Below are positions 12,245 to 22,718 of a stretch of 64,000 nt of DNA, piece by piece. Numbering within the stretch: position 1 is the stretch's first letter; the number at the start of each line of letters is the position of its first letter. The stretch is from assembly GCF_024713975.1 (NCBI RefSeq), contig NC_091108.1:7609001-7673000 (forward strand), written 5' to 3'. A program made the position numbers and the translations under genes. The notes under the pieces were generated by a model. It ran no database searches. It saw only the letters and a program-made list of their open reading frames with translations, and was not told the DNA's origin. This DNA comes from Paralichthys olivaceus. Its lineage: Eukaryota > Chordata > Actinopteri > Pleuronectiformes > Paralichthyidae.

Positions 12245-14365
12245 CTGTACCATGGCAGGATAAACCAGAAATCCACCTGGTATTAAACCCTGTAGCATTT
12301 CAAATTGTATGAAAATACAATTTCTGAATATGTACATGACAAGAAGTCCGTCTGTCTTACTCCTCTTACTCATTTGATGGATTTGTTTAAAATTATTTTT
12401 ACAATCGTAGAGAATATTTCTTTTACTTCAGAATTATTGGTCCGATCGTGTTTGACTACGTGTGTCCTTCGTGCTTATGATGCAACCAGTGTACAACCAC
12501 TGAGCTGCACGGCTGAATTCATAGATGGGATCTACTGTTCAACAATGTCACACAGCCCATAAAAACCAATGAGGCGTAACAATGTGACATCAATCATTAA
12601 AGGTCCAAGCGGTGAATTATTTTTTGACATGGGTTCAAGGTCTGTGCACATATGTGATTGATTTAATTATCATTTAGTGGGCAATTATGAAAATATGACC
12701 CTGTTCCAATGATCTATTTCCAAACATTACTTATGTAAACAAACCTTTAAAAACATGGATAGTATTTATAGGGTTAATTTAGTTGTTGTGGATTTTGGTG
12801 ATGACCCTTTGGTTTACATTTGACAGAACCAATGTGAACACTTTGGCCCGGTCTGATCCATGTTTAGAGGCAGTTTCACGGGTCAGGACCTCTGAAGTAG
12901 TTTGCAGCAGTGGGATCCTTCAGCCTCTGAACCCTGTGACGAGTGTTTACAGCCGTGCCCTTATGATGGCTGTTAACTGAACCTATAGGTGTGGTGCTGA
13001 TGTTTGGAGAAAAACATTAAACCTGTGAAAATATAGGCCAGTGCTGTCACTTAAAAAGAGCTGAGGTCTCATTTTCATCACGTCTGTGTGATTTCTGCGG
13101 TCGTAAAAAGGGGAAGCGAGAAATGTTTTACTCTGCAGTTTTGACTGGCACCTCGTTTCTCATACGCACTTTTCAACCAGATATCTAACTGTGCCTCCCC
13201 GCAGCTTCCCTCTTCTGACACGGCCCTCGCTGAACATTTGCCAAAAACTGACGAAAAGCAGATAGGGAGTGAGCGTGGTGGGTCGCTCTCCGGTTGCAGA
13301 TAGGAGCCCCCAGTATCAGTCAGTATGTGCAGACGGGGTGAAGAGGGCCAGCAGTGGCGTTAAGATTACGGTTAAATGCAATCAGTCTTTCAGTTGTAGA
13401 TGTTCCTCACATGCTTTGCTTCTTACAATGAAACTGGGAGTGTGACCCAATTTATTCCTACTAATTACATAAACCTGCAAGAACAGGCCTCTAGTTTTAT
13501 TTTTGAATAATTTCATGGTGCTACTGTACTTAATCTGTCACATGTTTTGATAATCTTGCTTTATTTTTTATTTATCAGGCTTTGACAATATTTGTCAGGA
13601 TCAAGTCATTTGTGATTTTTACTGTCCATCACAGTAAAAATATTTTTTCATTTCTCATTGTGTTCCTATAATTTCTAAAGTCAAACTAAGTGACTCTGTT
13701 TTTTTAATGACAGAACCTGACTCTTCAGAAGTCTAATGAATAGAAGATTTTATCGAGATGAATATTATATGTGAACTCCAAAATCACTTAAAATAGTTGG
13801 ACCTCAGCTGTTTATTCTGTCTGAATAAATATAATGAGAGCACAACGCCCCGGTGCCAAATCATGGAATAATCAAGCCTCAACACGAGAGCCAAATAATT
13901 TGACGGAGGACACTCGCAGACAAAATGAGTGAGGGGCAACAAAAAGAGCATTGTCTGTGTTGTCGAGGACAAACTTCAAAACAAGAGGCGAAACACAATG
14001 CTCTGCCCTCAGAGGTTAAACACACAAAGGAGGGAGATTTTTGGACCGGCCTCTGAGATTCCACCATAAAAAAAAATAATGTGAAGAAATGTTGATTCGT
14101 ATAAGTGAGATAGTCCCATCAGCTATAATTCATGGATACATTTACACGTGCACCTGAGCAGGTTCATGACGAAGAACACTAACAGAGCTGTGGTAACATA
14201 CACCAGAGCAAAACTTTCAAGGGACTTAGAGAAAGACGTATAGACTGAGTGTAGAAGAATCGGAGTCAGCCATTTGCAATTAAAGAAATAACTTGTTGAT
14301 TTATTTCAGGCTCTAGGTTTATACAGCAGCTTCCCTTTGCTCACGCCATCACCATCTCAGTCTGT
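11490..14365. other. Intergenic DNA between THOC1 and the aquaporin cluster, left half
   Basis: AT-rich DNA with many stops in all frames. Apart from the GT microsatellite at 12121-12242, no exon, RNA gene or mobile element could be recognised. Confidence 0.5.
12121..12242. repeat. Long GT microsatellite
   Basis: Imperfect GT/ATGT units from 12121, then an uninterrupted GT run of about 60 bases up to 12242. The open frames read through it on both strands are artefacts of the repeat. Confidence 0.97.
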
Positions 14366-14370
14366 TGGAT

Positions 14371-14705
14371 TTATTACCTCTGCCAATGAGCTTGTGTTTT
14401 CATCTGCGTTGTTTGTCAGCATAAACAATTTCCATGACACTTTGTGGAGGGGTGGGGCATGACCCAAAGTGGAACCCATTACATTTGGGTCCGGATCCAG
14501 ATCACGGGGCGGATCAAGGATTGTTTTTTTCACTTTCTTTGACATTGTGAGATAGGGCGTGTTTCAACATTTTCATTGATTTCTCGGATAATAATTCATG
14601 GATCTTGATGAAAGCAGAAATCGTGTGAGTGCGTGCCAGCTGGTGCAGCGTTATCTAATTGAGGTTGACTGTTGGGCCTTGGTGGTGGTGTGAGCTCGAC
14701 TGAGA
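14371..14705 (+). repeat. Dispersed fish repeat, family A, copy 1
   Basis: Begins TTATTACCTCTGCCAA and contains GTGGGGCATGACC, a GATCC-rich centre, and a tail TTGGGCCTTGGTGG. Related pieces occur at 14741-14900, 20086-20350 and 51711-51840. From memory this is a common noncoding repeat of fish genomes; its class is not clear from the sequence. Confidence 0.65.
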
Positions 14706-14740
14706 ACAATTCATACACATGGAATATAATCTACTCTGGG

Positions 14741-14900
14741 TGAGGCACTTTTCAACAGTGTTGTTGATTTCTCAGCGAATACTTTGTGGAGCTTCACATG
14801 TTTAGGGAACTGATATTTATCAGTGTGAGCATTTTAGTGCAAATCCCCCCAAAATCCAGATGTATTGAATTAGATGTGGTTTCATAATGGAACAGCTGTT
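14741..14900 (+). repeat. Dispersed fish repeat, family A, partial copy 2
   Basis: Resembles the second half of the family: TTTTCAACAGTG, GATTTCTCAG, GGGAACTGATAT, and an ending like the 20.1 kb copy (AATCTAGTTTCATAA there, GTGGTTTCATAATGG here). Confidence 0.5.
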
Positions 14901-15105
14901 TGATCCCAGTCTTCCAAATCTGCTATGCCGAAGTGCCCTTAGGCAAGACACTGAACCCTAAATTACCACTGATAGAAAAAGTTCTGCAGATGCACTGTAT
15001 GAATGTGTGTGTAAATGGGTGAGTGGCAATAACCTGTAAAGCACTTTGAGTGGTCAGCATGACTAGAAAAGTGCTAAACACATACAAACTATTTACCATT
15101 GACTC
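14900..15105 (+). repeat. SINE-like dispersed repeat, family B
   Basis: Contains GCCGAAGTGCCCTTAGGCAA, GACACTGAACCC, GTAAATGGGTGAGTGGC and AAGCACTTTGAGTGGTC, followed by a tail ending ACTATTTACCATT. This order of motifs is that of a widespread noncoding fish repeat. A piece of a related element is seen in reverse at 55495-55712. Confidence 0.6.
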
Positions 15106-15885
15106 TAGTGTTGTGCTTCAGTAAATCAGAGTGATTTTCCTTTATGGATTTCACCTGCCTTCAGCTGTTTGGCAGCGAGTGGAAGTTGGACAATATAAAG
15201 ATACACCTTTACTTCCTCCTTCACAGGACATCGTAAAATTATTTGGGACTCTGACATTTTGTTAATGATCATCTCACGCCGAGGAGAATAACGGCAATGC
15301 ACAACCAGGGGTTGTGCATCCAACCGCAGCGGCCATGCAGCCTCTGATTAGCTCACAATACCTTGCAAGTATACTTTCACAACCTTGGCTGGATTGCCCT
15401 CGGACCTGTAGCCTCTCTGTTGGGTTGTCGGGTTTGAAGTCATTTGATGGTTATTCAATGATTAGCCCAGGGTTAGGGGACCGTCAATTGCTCATAACCC
15501 ATAAAATGGGATGTGAGACGGGCCGTGTGCGTAGATTGGAAAGACATTCTTGTGATACAGCCAAACAGGAAATCTCCATGATGGCCTCATCTTGTCTAAT
15601 CATGCTTTTTCTCAAAGAGAATCTAAAGGTTCTTGCGTAATTAGCTGATCCACATCCTTGTGTTGTTTTACAGTCGAGATGTTTGGGACCGGTGCCAAAC
15701 ACATTGAATAGAATGATACTGTACACAGTAGGTTTAAAAGAAACTAATGTCAAGGTCATTCAGCTCTAAACATTTTCTGGTATTTGTGCAATATAAACTA
15801 GGAATATGTCAACTTTGATTTGACCTTCACCATTTGGGAAATAGTTTCATAAGAAAACACAGACATCGGATGAAAAGGATGGAGC
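15106..15885. other. Noncoding DNA just downstream of aqp1ab1
   Basis: No recognisable exon. The open frames of 91-108 codons near 15314-15759 overlap on opposite strands and resemble no protein known to me. The stretch is less AT-rich than its surroundings. Confidence 0.4.
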
Positions 15886-15891
15886 TTTATT
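15886..15891 (-). terminator. aqp1ab1 polyadenylation signal
   Basis: TTTATT on the plus strand is AATAAA on the gene's strand, about 130 bases past the stop codon at 16023-16025. Confidence 0.6.
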
Positions 15892-16022
15892 ATATGAAAT
15901 GCACTGACATAAAAAAAAAACACATTGCACAATTAAAAATGAAACCAGCTGTAATTTTAAAAAGCATCTTTGTTGTTAATTAATGTGCTGACAGCCAGAA
16001 AAGTTAAAATGTTTCATGCTCT

Positions 16023-17601
16023 TTATTGTTTCGGCCACTGACTCGGCCCCGGGCTGCCGTTGTCCTCCCCAGTTGTTTCAATGGCAGCGTTTTCATCTTG
16101 CGCACCGTGAAGCAGGACGTATGTGCGAGTTCTCAAGTTTGGTGTTCGTGGGAACAGGAGGAAATCGTAGATAAGAGAAGCTGCCATTCCTCCGCTCATC
16201 GGGCCCAGCCAGTAAACCTGGAATAAAGGAAGTTATATTTGTCTTTTGACAAAAAAAACAACACAAAATGCTTTTCAAGTGTTTGCTGACATTACCCAGT
16301 GGTCTTTCATTTGACTACGAATTACAGCCGGGCCAAAGGAGCGAGCAGGATTGATGCCACATCCAGTGAAACTTATCTGTAAGAATTTTTTTTAACAAAG
16401 TAAGTGACAGTGGAAAAATAAATACAGAAAATACAGTCACCCCTTAAAATACAGTCCTCTATCGTGACCTTTATTTAATTCAGTTTTGGCACCAGTGATC
16501 GACACAGTAACTCATTGCAACTTTTCATATTTTGCTAGGAGAGCAGCTGCCAGACATTTATCAAAGTTGACGCTGCTAATTCACATTTAACTTTATGAAA
16601 CGGGTGTAGCTGCCGTTGCAATTGAGATTTGTTGTACTTGCTCAATGAACTGCTGGCACATCAGCTACATGCACTCACACACAGCGAAATGATGTAATGT
16701 AGCAGTGAGGGGGGGGAGAAAAGGACCTTGAATCATTAACACCAACACACTCTCTAAACACAGGAAAACAGTGTCCTTAATATTTAGACTGAAGGGGAAA
16801 TGTTTTTTACCACATTGAAAAGGGTTTTCTAGAAAACAAAAAAAAGTCAAAATTGTATTCTCATGAGCCCTCTGCTATATGGTTCTTGAAATTAGACACT
16901 TCAGGATTAATCTGCTGTTGGTCAAAATTGCTGCAACAAAAATTTTACAGATTTAACAGAATTACAGGAGTGTGCCTCACTTACAGCTGCAAAGTGACCG
17001 AGCCCCACTGACAGCCCGATAGCCAGCGGTGCAAAGCCTTTGGCATGACTCTGTCGCTTATCAGTCACAGCGATCACACACAGCACCAGCTGAAGGGTGG
17101 CGAGGAACTCGATGGCAAAGCCTTGTCCTGCAGTCACATTATTTAGCTGAAAAAGACAGTTAACTGCAGCTGAAGGCTAAAAGTTGGACTCAATCACAAT
17201 GATTGCATTGGTTTACAAATTAAAGTCTTTACCTGGTTAACCCCAAGAGAATCTTTATGTCTGTATCCATTCACTATTGCGCTCGCTGCAACTGCCCCGA
17301 GCATCTGTGCCAGGATGTAGAACACACACCTGAGGGCGCTGATCTGGCAGCTGGCCAGCAGGCCCAGCGTGACTGCAGGGTTCAGGTGAGCTCCACTGAC
17401 GTGCCCCAAACTCTGAACCAGGGTGGTGATGGCCAGGGCGAAGGCCAGCGAGACCTTCAGCTCCTGAGCAACATTCTCCTCGCGAAAGCCGCTCTCGCCC
17501 TTCCCGATGATGGCCGACAAGCCGACGAATATGAACAGCAACATACCGAGAAACTCTGCAGCCACGGCCCGCCAGAACAACAAGGTTCTTATTTCCCTCA
17601 T
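16023..17601 (-). CDS. aqp1ab1: Aquaporin-1, ab1-type (most downstream member of the cluster), 4 exons
   Basis: Six-helix plasma-membrane water channel. Exons: 17601-17233, 17146-16985, 16376-16296 (81 bp), 16217-16023; 807 nt, 268 aa. Exon phases match the other two copies. First NPA at 74-76 ([10 protein letters not shown]), second at 186-188 ([12 protein letters not shown]). The water filter is F54, H174, C183, R189; the Cys is the usual mercury-sensitive one. The start is MREI: an in-frame ATG 13 codons upstream (17640) would precede the transcription start expected from the TATA box. Oddities: loop A is about four residues longer and has no N-X-S/T site, unlike both paralogues, and loop D carries KRQS, a candidate basophilic-kinase site. 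The C-tail has PRTP, RTRTY and a Ser/Thr- and acid-rich end. The ab1 label rests on gene order within the known teleost cluster; sequence phylogeny is not done here. In marine teleosts this type moves water into oocytes. Confidence 0.93.
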
Positions 17602-17654
17602 GTCTGCTCCTAACACGTCTGCTGTGAGAAACCCCAACATGTCACCTACTTCAG

Positions 17655-17662
17655 TATTTATA
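17655..17662 (-). promoter_or_regulatory. TATA box of aqp1ab1
   Basis: TATAAATA on the minus strand, starting 61 bases before the MREI start codon. With the usual spacing of about 30 bases, transcription would begin near 17632, downstream of the extra ATG at 17640. The box lies only 125 bp past the aqp1ab2 stop codon. Confidence 0.75.
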
Positions 17663-17787
17663 GTGGAGGGGTTTGTGTGCAGAGGGGGGAGGAGAGAAGA
17701 GATGAACCAAGAAAAAGATGCACAAGAAGTTGGAAAAAATATATTTTATCTGACACAAATAAGCAGTACACAACAATAAAGTCCATT

Positions 17788-19320
17788 TCAGACTTCTGCT
17801 GGCCTCTTTGACCTTTTCACATCCTCAAAGTTCTCCAGAAGCGGCTCCTGAGTGTCATTGTCCCCTGAGGAGCCGCTGCAGAACAGGGCTCTTGTTTTTT
17901 CACTGAAGGGCTCGTCCCTGGTGGTCAGGAGATAATTGTACAGAAGAGCTGCCGCCACACCAGCACTCATCGGTCCCAACCAGAATACCTGAGAAAAGAA
18001 GAGCAGGACAAGCGCGACCCTGTTTCAATAACTCCTGAAAACAAACCACTTACTAAATATTTGATTTCCAGCTTCACGTACCCAATGATCATCAAAAGAC
18101 TTCAGTATAACCGAAGGCCCAAAGGATCGAGCTGGATTGATGCCGCATCCTGTGTAGCGGACCTGTAAACCCATATCAGAGGAAAACACTGCTTGCCTCT
18201 CTGGCTGTACATCAGCAGATTACACACGAGCCTGATTTACAGCCAGTTCTTCCTACGCACATCTATTGTATCAGGCCACAGGAAGACGGAGAAACCCATC
18301 TAACAAATGAATGAGGAAGGGGAACGTTTTCATGCACTCACCCCAGCGAGGTGTCCCAGCCCCACGGAGAGCCCGATGGACAGAGGTGCAAACCCACCTA
18401 CGTTGCGTCTTTTGTCGGTGACTGCGAGCACGCACAGGACGAGCTGGAGCGTGAGCAGGAATTCAATGGCAAAACCTTGACTTGGGGTGACCCCATTTAG
18501 CTGCAAAGAGGAAACACACCACTGTTCACGCGCCTCTGTTGTCCACAAGTACACAATTGAGATTATTTTGCTTCCATTTATGAAACTCTACCATTATGAA
18601 AAATGACTTAAAAACGTAAAACTGGTGCTAATTACACACAATAAAACAGAATGTAAATCACTGATAAGGATTATAAACAGTCCTTGAAGAGAGAGGGACT
18701 TTGCCTTTGTTGCATGACAGCTACAAATCATTGATAATTAAAATCTGACATTGCAATTGAACAACCTGTCACTTGCAATTTGCAAATGAGGAAGTCTTCG
18801 AGACAAGAAGAGAAAACTTCAGGTCATGAGTGTCTGGCTTTCACAGACAATCTAGATTAGGATGCAGGCAATTCCCCAAATGCCACTCAAGTGAAGATCC
18901 AAATGTCACAGGAGCGTTACACAGGAAAAACTGCGAGCACACAAGGTTCCTCCTCACCTTGTTAACACCGAGGGAATCTGTGGCTTCTGGCCTGATACCG
19001 TACACAATGGCACTGCCGGCCACCGCTCCCAAAACCTGAGCTATTATGTAGAACAGGGCCCTGAGGATACTCATCTGACAGCTGACCAGGAGGCCCAGGG
19101 TGATGGCAGGATTCAGGTGGGCACCGCTAATGTGACCTATACACTGGGCTAATGTAGCAATGGCAAGGCCAAAAGCAAATGCCACTTTTAGCTCCTGGTC
19201 AGGGTACGTATTATTCCTGTCCCCTATCGCAGCCGAGAGGCCGATGAAGACGAAGATGGTCATTCCCAGAGCCTCTGCGAGGAAGGCCCTCCAGAATGCC
19301 CATGTTTTAATTTCTGACAT
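17788..19320 (-). CDS. aqp1ab2: Aquaporin-1, ab2-type (middle member of the cluster), 4 exons
   Basis: Membrane water channel. Exons: 19320-18958, 18500-18342, 18162-18082 (81 bp), 17988-17788; 804 nt, 267 aa, in frame with GT-AG ends. Start MSEIKTW; first NPA at 70-72 (AHLNPAITLG), second at 183-185 ([12 protein letters not shown]). Filter residues F50, H171, C180 and R186 are intact. Loop A has an N-glycosylation site (NNT, 36-38). Loop D (KRRNVGG) lacks the Ser seen in aqp1ab1. The C-tail (TRDEPFSEKTRALF, EPLLENFEDVKRSKRPAEV) differs fully from those of the neighbours and offers Ser/Thr near basic residues. All introns are short, so the gene spans only 1.5 kb. It follows aqp1aa and precedes aqp1ab1 on the same strand. 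The ab2 assignment is by position. No perfect AATAAA lies between its stop and the next TATA box. Confidence 0.93.
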
Positions 19321-19376
19321 GGCTACTCACATAACCTCATGCTAGAGAGAGTCTGGTTAAACAGCACAAAATTCAC

Positions 19377-19398
19377 TTTGGCTGCACGAGCAGCCAAA
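19377..19398 (-). promoter_or_regulatory. Perfect 9-bp hairpin upstream of aqp1ab2
   Basis: TTTGGCTGC and GCAGCCAAA are separated by four bases, 57-78 bases before the aqp1ab2 start codon. If transcription starts near the TATA-like CTTTAAAG at 19438-19445, the hairpin is in the 5' leader. It could equally be a palindromic protein-binding site. Confidence 0.4.
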
Positions 19399-19437
19399 CT
19401 GAAATGTAGTGAGTGACGTTCATAAAGTGAGTGCAGG

Positions 19438-19445
19438 CTTTAAAG
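19438..19445 (-). promoter_or_regulatory. Possible TATA-like element of aqp1ab2
   Basis: CTTTAAAG about 118 bases before the start codon; the best TATA-like match in the region, but weaker than those of the two neighbouring genes. Confidence 0.3.
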
Positions 19446-19718
19446 AATCAGGCCTGATTAGAAGCAGCTGAGAGATGCGTGTTTCAGCCAGTGAGAGCGA
19501 CCTCCAACACGACTCCTCTGCTCACTGCTTCTCTGCTGTAACAGAAAACCCTGCTGCTGCTACAGTCATGGGAGAATACAACACACTGCTGGTTTGTGTC
19601 AGATGAAGAGTCAACTGAATAATTTAGAAAACATGTCCCATTGAAATGTGTTAAATGATGGAAGTGTGCTTTTGTAAATTAATCAGATCAGATCAGGTTA
19701 AGGTTTTAGTGCATAAAT

Positions 19719-20004
19719 AAAGGCTCAGTGCGTGAAATCACCATAGAATGGGCCCTTTATATTTAAATACTTTATATTTACTTCTGGAGCAGGTTCTCTC
19801 TACACAGGTCGCCATGTTTTTATAGTAGCCCAGACTTGACAAACTAAACACTGTCTGAGTTTTAGAGTTTAGAGTTTGAGACAACTGAAGTCTACCATAG
19901 GTTCTTTTTTTTATGTATGGAAGGGGAGGGTGAGGTGAGGGGTATTCAGCTGCAACATGCGAATTCGCCGCTAGATGTCACTAAATTCTACACACTGAAC
20001 CTTT
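19719..20004. mobile_element. MITE-like element between aqp1ab2 and aqp1aa
   Basis: The ends match as imperfect inverted repeats: AAAGGCTCAGTGCGTGAAAT at the left against the reverse complement AAAGGTTCAGTGTGTAGAAT at the right (16 of 20). The inside has no coding capacity and contains GGGGAGGGTGAGGTGAGGGG and CGCTAGATGTCACTAAATTC, familiar from noncoding repeats of many fish genomes. Confidence 0.6.
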
Positions 20005-20085
20005 AACAGAAGGATGACTGCAGCTCAGTGGATCTTCCACTAAACAGCTGCTTCCATCCCCAGCTCCAGACATTGAACCCTAAAA

Positions 20086-20350
20086 AGCCTCTGATGCCAA
20101 GGAAGTTATGTTTTCATCTGCATCTGATAGTTACTAGGGCTACGCAAAAACCGCTGGAATGATCACAACGAAACGTGTTTGAAGGATGAGTCAGAGAAGA
20201 GATCGTTGATGAGAGGTGTTTTCCCAAATTTTCCGTGATTTCTCAGAGAATAATTTATGGGTCTTGATTAAAAAAAGATGATGTGCAGCAAATCCATATA
20301 AAAAATATGAATCTAGTTTCATAAAGGGGCTGTTGCCCATTCTAGTTGTA
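20086..20350 (+). repeat. Dispersed fish repeat, family A, copy 3
   Basis: Has GCCTCTGATGCCAAGGAAGT, GTTTTCATCTGCATCTG, TGATTTCTCAGAGAATAATT and GGGTCTTGAT. It shares ATGGAATATAATCT with the flank of copy 1, so the two copies may be of one longer family. Confidence 0.6.
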
Positions 20351-22135
20351 TATGGAATATAATCTGTTCTATAATATATGTTTGATAAAGTAATTTCAGG
20401 CAGAAGAGATGTTGGACATGTGAAGGACGTCTATCAGATGTGTGAAGGACACTCACGGCCCCACAGCTTTTTGCCCAAGTCTTTGTAAATGGTTGCCTTA
20501 TCTTTCCATCTACTTACTCCATTGTGCCATGCAGGGTCGGCTGCATTGAAGTGAACATCAGTCATATGCCACTGTAAGGAGGAAATGGGACCTTTAGAAT
20601 CCATGACATTGAAACAGGCCTTTTCTCTGTGAAAGAGCTGACAGGCTGTCTTCTTGTCAGAAATAGAGAAAAGAGACTTGTCAAAGGGTCACATTCAATA
20701 TCTTATATCTTTTTGGACCTTTTTGCCAAATATTCCCTGATTCATTTAATTCAGTGTTTGGTTTATGTCTATTTTTTTAGATTGGAAAGCTTTTTCTATC
20801 ATGCATCTGAAACTTGCATGAGATAGTTTCTACACCATAGAGTACAAAAAACATTTACAAGACAGAGATGACAGTATAAGTGGGAGAAGAGGATTCATTA
20901 TGTCAGGAGAGCAGGATGGAGGAGGAGTAATGATGCAGAGAACTGACAGGAAGGACAAAGATCACGTTTTCTAACCTTTAGAGCAGGAGCCGCTCTGTTG
21001 GTTGAAAACTCACCAGTACAGGGCAACATTCCTTTGTTGAAAAGAAAATTAAGTGTGACTTATTTTAGTCCAGCAGATTAGTCAGAGATTAAGAAAAGGC
21101 GTTGGATTGTAGTTGAGGAAAGTCTAAGATCCCAGCAAACCCCTCTTGTACCCCTTGTTCAGTAAGACCACCTCCTCACGTGAGTGGCCTCCACTCACCC
21201 ATGATGCCCCCCCCACCTCCTGTCTTTCACATGTAAATACGACACAGACATGACTCATCCCCCAAATCTCGTCTTCCCACAGAGACATAAATAACATAGT
21301 GATGCAGGTGGCCTGTCCTGAGAGTATTGGACTCAAAATTATAGGATGAACCCTGAGCATTTATTAACGCAGAAATGGAAGCAAGTCAAGTATATAATCA
21401 ATATGTTTGCTGCTCTGTTAAGCCGAGTTAAATGGTGCTCACAGCTTCAAAGGTTTTTCCCTTCCAGTTGCTGGAGACGAGTGAAAACATGAAATCATAT
21501 CATGGTGAAAAACAGAAAGCATGACCCCAGAAAAACATCACATCACATTGTCTGAATGGTTGTAAATGAGATTTTCACTGAGTCCAATATGATTCGTCTT
21601 TTCACAAGCTCTTCATCCAGAGTCTGTTTAGAAACACAACAAATATTTTAACTGAAGAAAGATGGATCAACACAGCAGCTATAAATACTCTAGATAATTT
21701 CATTTGTAAGACCTGAGCTGATTCACACAGGTTATATATTTTCTAAAATAAAAAAACTTGGCATTAATATAAAATATGTTCTGATCTAACAGGCGTAAGA
21801 CAGGGAGGAGAAGCTGAAGCAAATCATTTAAAACACCATGAAATAAGGACATGAAATTCTTTGAAAATTGCTGCTGCTATCTTGAAAAACAGGCTGAGCG
21901 CCAATGCAAACTTTGAAATACCTCATGATACTGAGATCATAGAAAACTGTTGCTCCTTTCCTTTTGGAAAACAAGTGTACGTATCTGTTCTCACCCTGCA
22001 ATATTTGGGAGATTTTTTGTTTTACATTTTATGGAAGGTGGATGAAGAAGAAGGCAAAATAAGTGAGAGGGAGAATAGATTGATGACAAGTTGGGGAATA
22101 TGTAAAAATTCAAGTTGAGTGAGCGTCTTTAAACA
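20351..22135. other. Noncoding DNA within the aquaporin cluster
   Basis: No exon or RNA gene recognised. Short open frames on both strands have no protein-like character. Confidence 0.4.
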
Positions 22136-22330
22136 AAAACAAATCTTTATTGTCACTGTAAAAATATAATGACATTTTGTGTGTGCAAGCCTAGTGAATT
22201 AAGACTGTAAAGTAGCTAAGAAACAGACAGTAAAATAGGATAAAAATATAAAAAAATTAATATGTTTAGAAATTTAAAACAGAGATATCAAAAAAGTAAA
22301 ATAAATAAAGTGACAAATCCTGTTATAATG
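22136..22330. repeat. LINE-tail-like dispersed repeat
   Basis: AAATCTTTATTGTCACTG followed by ATAATGACATTTTGTGTG and A-rich DNA. Fish retroposon tails of this kind typically read CTTTATTGTCATTG and then an A-rich stretch. Similar tails occur at 29500-29700 and 49808-49960. Confidence 0.4.
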
Positions 22331-22718
22331 CGACAGTATCGAGAACAAGCTGTAAAATATGTGATTTTGTGGAAATCCTGGACGAGGTGTGATGTCCAGT
22401 TTGGAAAACAGATTCACAAGTTTGAAGGTTGACCAGATACTAAGACATTTTCAGATCCATAGTCTTTACCAGCCACTGCTGTATAGAGACACACACATGC
22501 AACATTTAAGTTTTTTTAACATGTAGGTCTACGATTAAAGGGCGAAACTCCTGTGATTGAATCAACCTGATAACATCAGTAACACAGATTTAAATGGATA
22601 GATTACTGCATTCATCCCCAAAATTCAACTGTAGTCCTACAGCAGCAATTAAATTGATTACACAAATGCACATCACAGAGACAAAGCAGGTACAAGACAT
22701 CGTATTTACAACTATATA

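Noticed and set aside
12124..12373. Open frames rich in Cys-Val or Thr-His
   Set aside because: Translation of the GT/CA microsatellite.
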